Assembly (NCBI GenBank): GCA_963969595.1
Contig: OZ018416.1
Coordinates: forward strand, 11,362,065 to 11,426,064
DNA length: 64,000 bases
DNA from: Neckera pumila
Taxonomy: Eukaryota; Streptophyta; Bryopsida; Hypnales; Neckeraceae
Direction: 5' to 3'
Shown: in pieces, positions 59,826 to 64,000 of the stretch
How positions within the stretch are numbered: the stretch's first letter is position 1
Layout of the letters: each line of letters starts with the position of its first letter
Notes under the pieces: generated by a model
What the model was told of the DNA's origin: nothing
Database searches by the model: none
Seen by the model: the letters and a program-made list of their open reading frames with translations, nothing else
Program-made: the position numbers and the translations under genes

Positions 59826-59999
59826 TGCTAGTACAGTTAGAATTAGACTATAGATCCAATAGTTACAATTATAATATACACCGTTACGTTACACCAAGCG
59901 ATGTCGTCCCCTTCCATAAGAAGGCTGCTATTTATTGTTTTAAATATATAATATAATGCACATCTTTTGTTCCCTAGTGTACTTTGTTTCTATTTAGCA
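59826..59999 (+). repeat. 5' LTR of Copia element (174 bp)
   Basis: It begins TGCTAGTACAGTTAG and ends TTTAGCA, the TG...CA ends of LTRs. It is directly followed by the primer-binding site. It matches the sequence at 63865-64000 over its first ~136 bp, including CCTTCCATAAGAAGG. Confidence 0.85.
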
Positions 60000-60001
60000 T
60001 A

Positions 60002-60013
60002 TGGTATCAGAGC
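60002..60013 (+). other. Primer-binding site (initiator Met tRNA)
   Basis: TGGTATCAGAGC, the usual plant Copia sequence complementary to the 3' end of initiator tRNA-Met, lies two bases after the LTR. Confidence 0.9.
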
Positions 60014-60369
60014 ATCCACAAGATGTAAATAACAATCATGTCTTTTCTTTACAACGCTTAAAGATGAATGCTTTAGCAAAGATGTGTTCAACTTGTTCAT
60101 AGTCGAAGAAGAAAGAACTAAGGTTGAGAATCACTTACGGATTGTAAATGGATCTTTTCAGCTTCTTCTCAAACCAGTTGAGCCTAAATTTGTAGAAGAG
60201 CAACATCAGTCGAATGAATAGTAAGTGGAATTGATAAATACTACGTATAGGATGCAATATGCACTTGTAAGTTTTATTAATGCGATAGCTCAAGCCCATT
60301 TGTTTGCTCAAAAAGATTTCTTTGCCAAGCCTTTTATTCATCAAGAACTTTGAATAATAAAATGATATC

Positions 60370-63330
60370 ATGGCTTCATCCACACTAAGCTCAACAAATT
60401 GTGCTTACAATATTTTACCTTTAACTACATCCAATTATGCAACCTGGAGCATAAAAATAGAGGTGTTTTTAATCGTTGATGGCACGGAAGCTGCTCCTAC
60501 ATCCTCCAATGATGCAAGTTTCAAAGCCTGGCGATTGAAAGACTCAAAAGACCGCTCATATATTCTCCTCCATTGTAGGGAAAAACGGTTAATTGTTTTG
60601 CGACCACTAGCAACTTCAAAACTAGTCTGGGATTGCATTAAGCAAATTTATGAGAAGCCTAATAAGGCTTCACAAGTTCACTTGCACAAATAATTGTGCC
60701 GTATGATGATGTCTGATAACAATAATGTTGTTGCGTTCTTAGAATCTTGGCAGGTTGTATTTCAAAAAGCTGCTATTTTTTGTTGTACTTTCATTGATGA
60801 TGAACAAATAAATCTCCTTCTTGGAACTTTGCCTCAATTGTGGAATGCATTTATCACCACACAAGGTGATTTGTCCAATTTTACACTGGTCAGCCTCCTC
60901 TCTAATATATTGCAACAAAATTCTATTAATATGCCTTGGCTTGATGCAACAAAGCCCAATGCATTTTATGTCAAGGGAATATTTACTAAACCAATGTCAA
61001 ATAAATCCTTCTCATCTAGTCAATATTTCAAAACCAACCGACAAAATTTTTGCTCACAAAATGAAAGAGCATGTATAGTTAGAAGTTATCTTATCACAAT
61101 CTTGTTCACTTTACTTTGGAATCTTCTTGACCGGCTATTGTTTGTCACAATTGTGGCATCCTTGGTCACAAGTCTTCAGATTGCAAGAAGAAGAAACGGA
61201 ACCAAGTCAGACCCACTAAGCATCATCTCTACATTATAGTAGCGAAGAACCTCATTATTTATTTTCGGCAATTGTGGTTCCTTCCAACCTTTTTCCTTCC
61301 TGGTATATTGACTCATGAGCAAGTCAACACCTATCACATGTTAAAAAACTATTCTGTGATTATAAAGATTTGGATACTCCACGATTGATTCTACTTGGCG
61401 ATAACAATTCTCACCATGCCATTGGCTTAGATTCAATTCTTTTAAAACCACCCAATCAATAAACTTCATTGATTTTTGATGTATTATTCATTCCAGACTT
61501 AGCCAAGAATCTTATATCCATATCCCAAATTATGACTTGTAGTGGGAGTACTACCATTACCATTACTCAAACTCAATGTATTATTAAAACACAATCATTG
61601 GATTCAAGGAAACATATTTGGTTTTGCCTATCCAAAGATGGGAATTTATTCACTCTTGGTGTTGGCATCAAACCTTTGACTTGGCTAGCACAGCAAAGAC
61701 TTTACAATGGCCTGATAATAATACGTTCAAGTAGCTTTATTGGCTTAGGCACATTATTGGCGCAACTAGTTGAACCTTTTACAATCACCAAAGCTCTATC
61801 TAGCAACTACTTTTAAGACTAAATATAAGCAATGGAACCCAAACACTAGTCTTTGATGAATAATTGCCCTTGGGATCTTGTTGATCCTCCACCTAATAGA
61901 TCTATAATAGGCAAAAAATGGCTATTTTGCAGGAAATTTAACTCCGACGATACTCTATCCTTCTTCAAAGCTCGTCTTATTGCTTGCGGTTTCACTTAGC
62001 AAGAAGGCATTGATTACTCCAATACCTTTTATATAGTCATTAAAATGACTTCATTACAACTTCTTTTACTCTAGGCCACAATGTACGCCACTATCACATC
62101 CACCCTCGCATCCACCAAATGGATGTGATTACAACTTTCTTACATGGTATCTTACGTGAAGAAATCTATATCATGCAACTCAAAGGATATATTAAGCCTG
62201 GAAATAAACATCAAGCTTGCCAATAGTTAAAATCTCTATACGGTCTAAAACAGGCATCTCGTATCTGGTATGAAACCCTCAACACTATTCTATTAAGTTA
62301 GGGCTTCTTGAAATGTGCACTAGATCAAAACCTTTACATCAAGCACTTACATTCTTCTCTAGTAATTTTGGGTCTATACATCAATGACCTTATTATCATC
62401 TCAGACAATATTTAGTTCATGTTTTCTACTAAAGCCTTCTTTTCTCAATGTTTTTCTATGACAGATAACCAAGAAATTGCATATATCTTTGGTGTTTAGA
62501 TTCAACAAAATCACTGCAATAAGACATTAAAGTGAACACAAGTTAAATATATTACTGATATTTTACTTAGAATTAATATGGCAACTCCTAATTCAATTGC
62601 CACGCCTCTTAAAGCAAGCATACAATATACATGGCACTAGGTTGATACTCTTATGTATGACAAACAAAAATTTATGGATAAGGCTCCACATAAACAAGCA
62701 ATTGGAAGCTTCCAATATCTTGTAACTTGTGCTCAATAGGATTTGACTTTTATTGTCAATCATTCAGTCCAATTCATGTAAGGCTTAAGTCCCACTCCAG
62801 CTTACTGGCTTAGAGTCAAACACCTATTTCATTATCTCCGAGGAACTTCCAAGCAAAGACTAGAATAATCTGGTGCTACTTTTGGCTCACGCTCTCTTCA
62901 CGAGCTTTGTAGTTGGAGTGATTCAGACTAGGCTGGTGATCCAGATACGTACAGTTTTACTTCCAAATTTTAATTATCCAAATTGATTCATCCTGTATTT
63001 TCTTCTGGCAGAGCCGCAAGCTATCCATTGTTGCTCTATCTTCAACAGAAACAACGTATATCGCAATAGCTACAACAACCAAAGAATTTATTTGGCTTCA
63101 AATAATTATAACCAAACTTGGTTACAAACTCTTGCTATCCAGTAACATTTATTGCAACAATTGGTCTTGTATTGTACTTAGCAAGAATCCCAAACAACAT
63201 GATCAATCAAAGCACATTGATCTTTGTTACCACTTCTTACCAAAAAAAATTAAATCTAAAATATTTCAACTTGAGTTCATTTCAACGGCCACAATGTGGA
63301 CAGACATTAGAGAAAAATTCAGCCCATTTC
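60370..63330 (+). pseudogene. Decayed Copia gag-pol without integrase
   Basis: Gag runs 60370-61060 with one TAA near 60691. A perfect CCHC zinc knuckle (CHNCGILGHKSSDC) is at 61143-61184 in a shifted frame. Protease is at 61301 (WYIDS, then a stop where G is expected). The GAG-pre-integrase-like part runs to about 61800. Reverse transcriptase resumes at about 61860 (RLIACGF near 61980, ASRIWYETL near 62255, LYINDLIIIS near 62375, with N where the first catalytic Asp of YVDD is usual). RNase H ends at 63330 (ISTATMWTDI). Many stops and shifts are present. The whole HHCC/DDE integrase, normally ~900 bp between protease and reverse transcriptase, is missing, with the join at 61720-61860. Confidence 0.85.
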
Positions 63331-63332
63331 AG

Positions 63333-63673
63333 GGCCGTTGGAAGTTGACATGCCATGCTATTGTTTGCATGGCCTGTCAACTTCCAAACTGCTTTTGGTG
63401 AGCAGTCAAAGTCTCTGACTGCTCGCCGGAGCAATCCATTTCGGCAGAATTTTTTTTTTTTTTATTTAATTTTTTTCTGAAGATTAAATTATTATTATTA
63501 TTTATTTTAAATACTTTTTTATTTGGAATTTTGGGTTCCTGCGCCACTATTGCTGCAGTTTCAGCAAGGCGGAAATAGGAAAAAAAAAACTTTTCAGCAA
63601 AATAAAAACAAATTTCATGGTACCTTAGAAGATTGTAAGGCAACCCTGCGGAGGCTTGAAATTTCTTTTAATG
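63333..63673 (+). mobile_element. MITE-like element nested in the Copia element
   Basis: It matches 1070-1424 over its right two thirds (GTTTCAGCAAGGCGGAAATA, GCGGAGGCTTGAAATTTC). It interrupts the Copia sequence just after the RNase H end, so it inserted later. Its left third holds two hairpins not shared with the other copy. Confidence 0.6.
63338..63387. repeat. 21-bp hairpin stem, 8-base loop
   Basis: 63338-63358 (TTGGAAGTTGACATGCCATG...) pairs with 63367-63387 with a single mismatch. A second perfect 9-bp stem follows at 63400-63408 with 63416-63424 (GAGCAGTCA and TGACTGCTC). Confidence 0.85.
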
Positions 63674-63854
63674 TACATTGACAAAGTCTCTCTCCAAAAT
63701 CAAACATTATGCATATTTCCGCAGCCTTAGTAATCCAGCTTCTTTTTATTCAAAGCAAAGGGGCGTATATTGATATGCTTCTTTTTCTAGAGCTTGACAA
63801 TTTGATTTACTTCAGCTACTTCAATGTTTAAAAATTCAATTCAGCTATGCAACT

Positions 63855-63864
63855 GAAGGGGGCG
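63855..63864 (+). other. Polypurine tract of Copia element
   Basis: GAAGGGGGCG lies immediately before the TG of the 3' LTR, the normal site for plus-strand priming. Confidence 0.75.
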
Positions 63865-64000
63865 TGTTAGTACAATTAGAACTAGACTATAGATCCAAAA
63901 TTATGACTATGATACACTTCATTACGTTACACCAAACAATGTTGTCTCCTTCCATAAGAAGGTTGTTATGTACTATTTTAATTTGCACATACATAATATA
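63865..64000 (+). repeat. 3' LTR of Copia element, truncated by the window end
   Basis: It begins TGTTAGTACAATTAG and aligns with the first ~136 bp of the 5' LTR (shared CTATAGATCCAA, GTTACACCAA, CCTTCCATAAGAAGG). Confidence 0.85.

Larger units (their letters stand above)
59826..64000 (+). mobile_element. Copia-type LTR retrotransposon, runs off window end
   Basis: The order is LTR, PBS, gag, protease, (no integrase), reverse transcriptase, RNase H, polypurine tract, LTR, the Copia order. The LTRs differ at many positions and the frame is broken, so the insertion is old. A non-autonomous element is nested at 63333-63673. The end of the 3' LTR lies just beyond 64000. Confidence 0.88.

Overview
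The window is nuclear DNA of a land plant. The host genes are split by spliceosomal introns, belong to plant families (an LEA2/NHL-type membrane protein, an RWP-RK factor, a RINGv membrane E3 ligase), and lie in AT-rich sequence full of plant transposons (Copia, MULE, TTAA-flanked MITEs, a fold-back element, a LINE-like tail). The mix looks more like a seed-free lineage (fern, lycophyte or bryophyte) than a flowering plant, but that is inference and no species can be named. No tRNA, rRNA, CRISPR or organelle sequence was recognised.

Layout. 1-7.0 kb is intergenic, with three copies of a ~0.9 kb TTAA-flanked element. 7.5-10.5 kb (+) is a three-exon LEA2/NHL gene whose short last exon is easily missed. 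10.8-22.7 kb is repeat-rich: a 35-bp minisatellite of about 80 units (14.45-17.35 kb), an 869-bp fold-back element, and more TTAA elements. 22.8-26.4 kb (-) is a decayed MULE-type transposase gene with a SWIM-like finger. 27.85-29.99 kb is a ~149-bp satellite of about 15 units. 30.2-35.0 kb (+) is a decayed multi-exon gene with a ParB-like domain followed by a beta-class N6/N4 DNA-methyltransferase-like domain. 35-43.4 kb is repeats again, including a LINE-like tail with target-site duplication.

44.2-53.8 kb is the second genic block: an RWP-RK gene (+, 4 exons), an unrecognised coiled-coil gene (-, 5 exons) converging on it, and a RINGv (MARCH-type) E3 ligase gene (-, 6 exons). I derived the exon structures by following reading frame through GT-AG junctions; all four intact host genes splice into continuous frames. 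55.9-58.8 kb holds more TTAA elements, and 59.8-64 kb is a Copia LTR retrotransposon that lacks integrase, carries a nested MITE-like insertion and runs off the window end.

The intact genes are ordinary single genes with no sign of acting as one pathway. The most unusual locus is the ParB-like plus methyltransferase-like gene, divergent from the MULE transposase gene with the 149-bp satellite between them. This could be the remains of one large mobile element with a methyltransferase cargo, which is a hypothesis. The second is the TTAA-target, piggyBac-like MITE family, present in at least ten copies or fragments.
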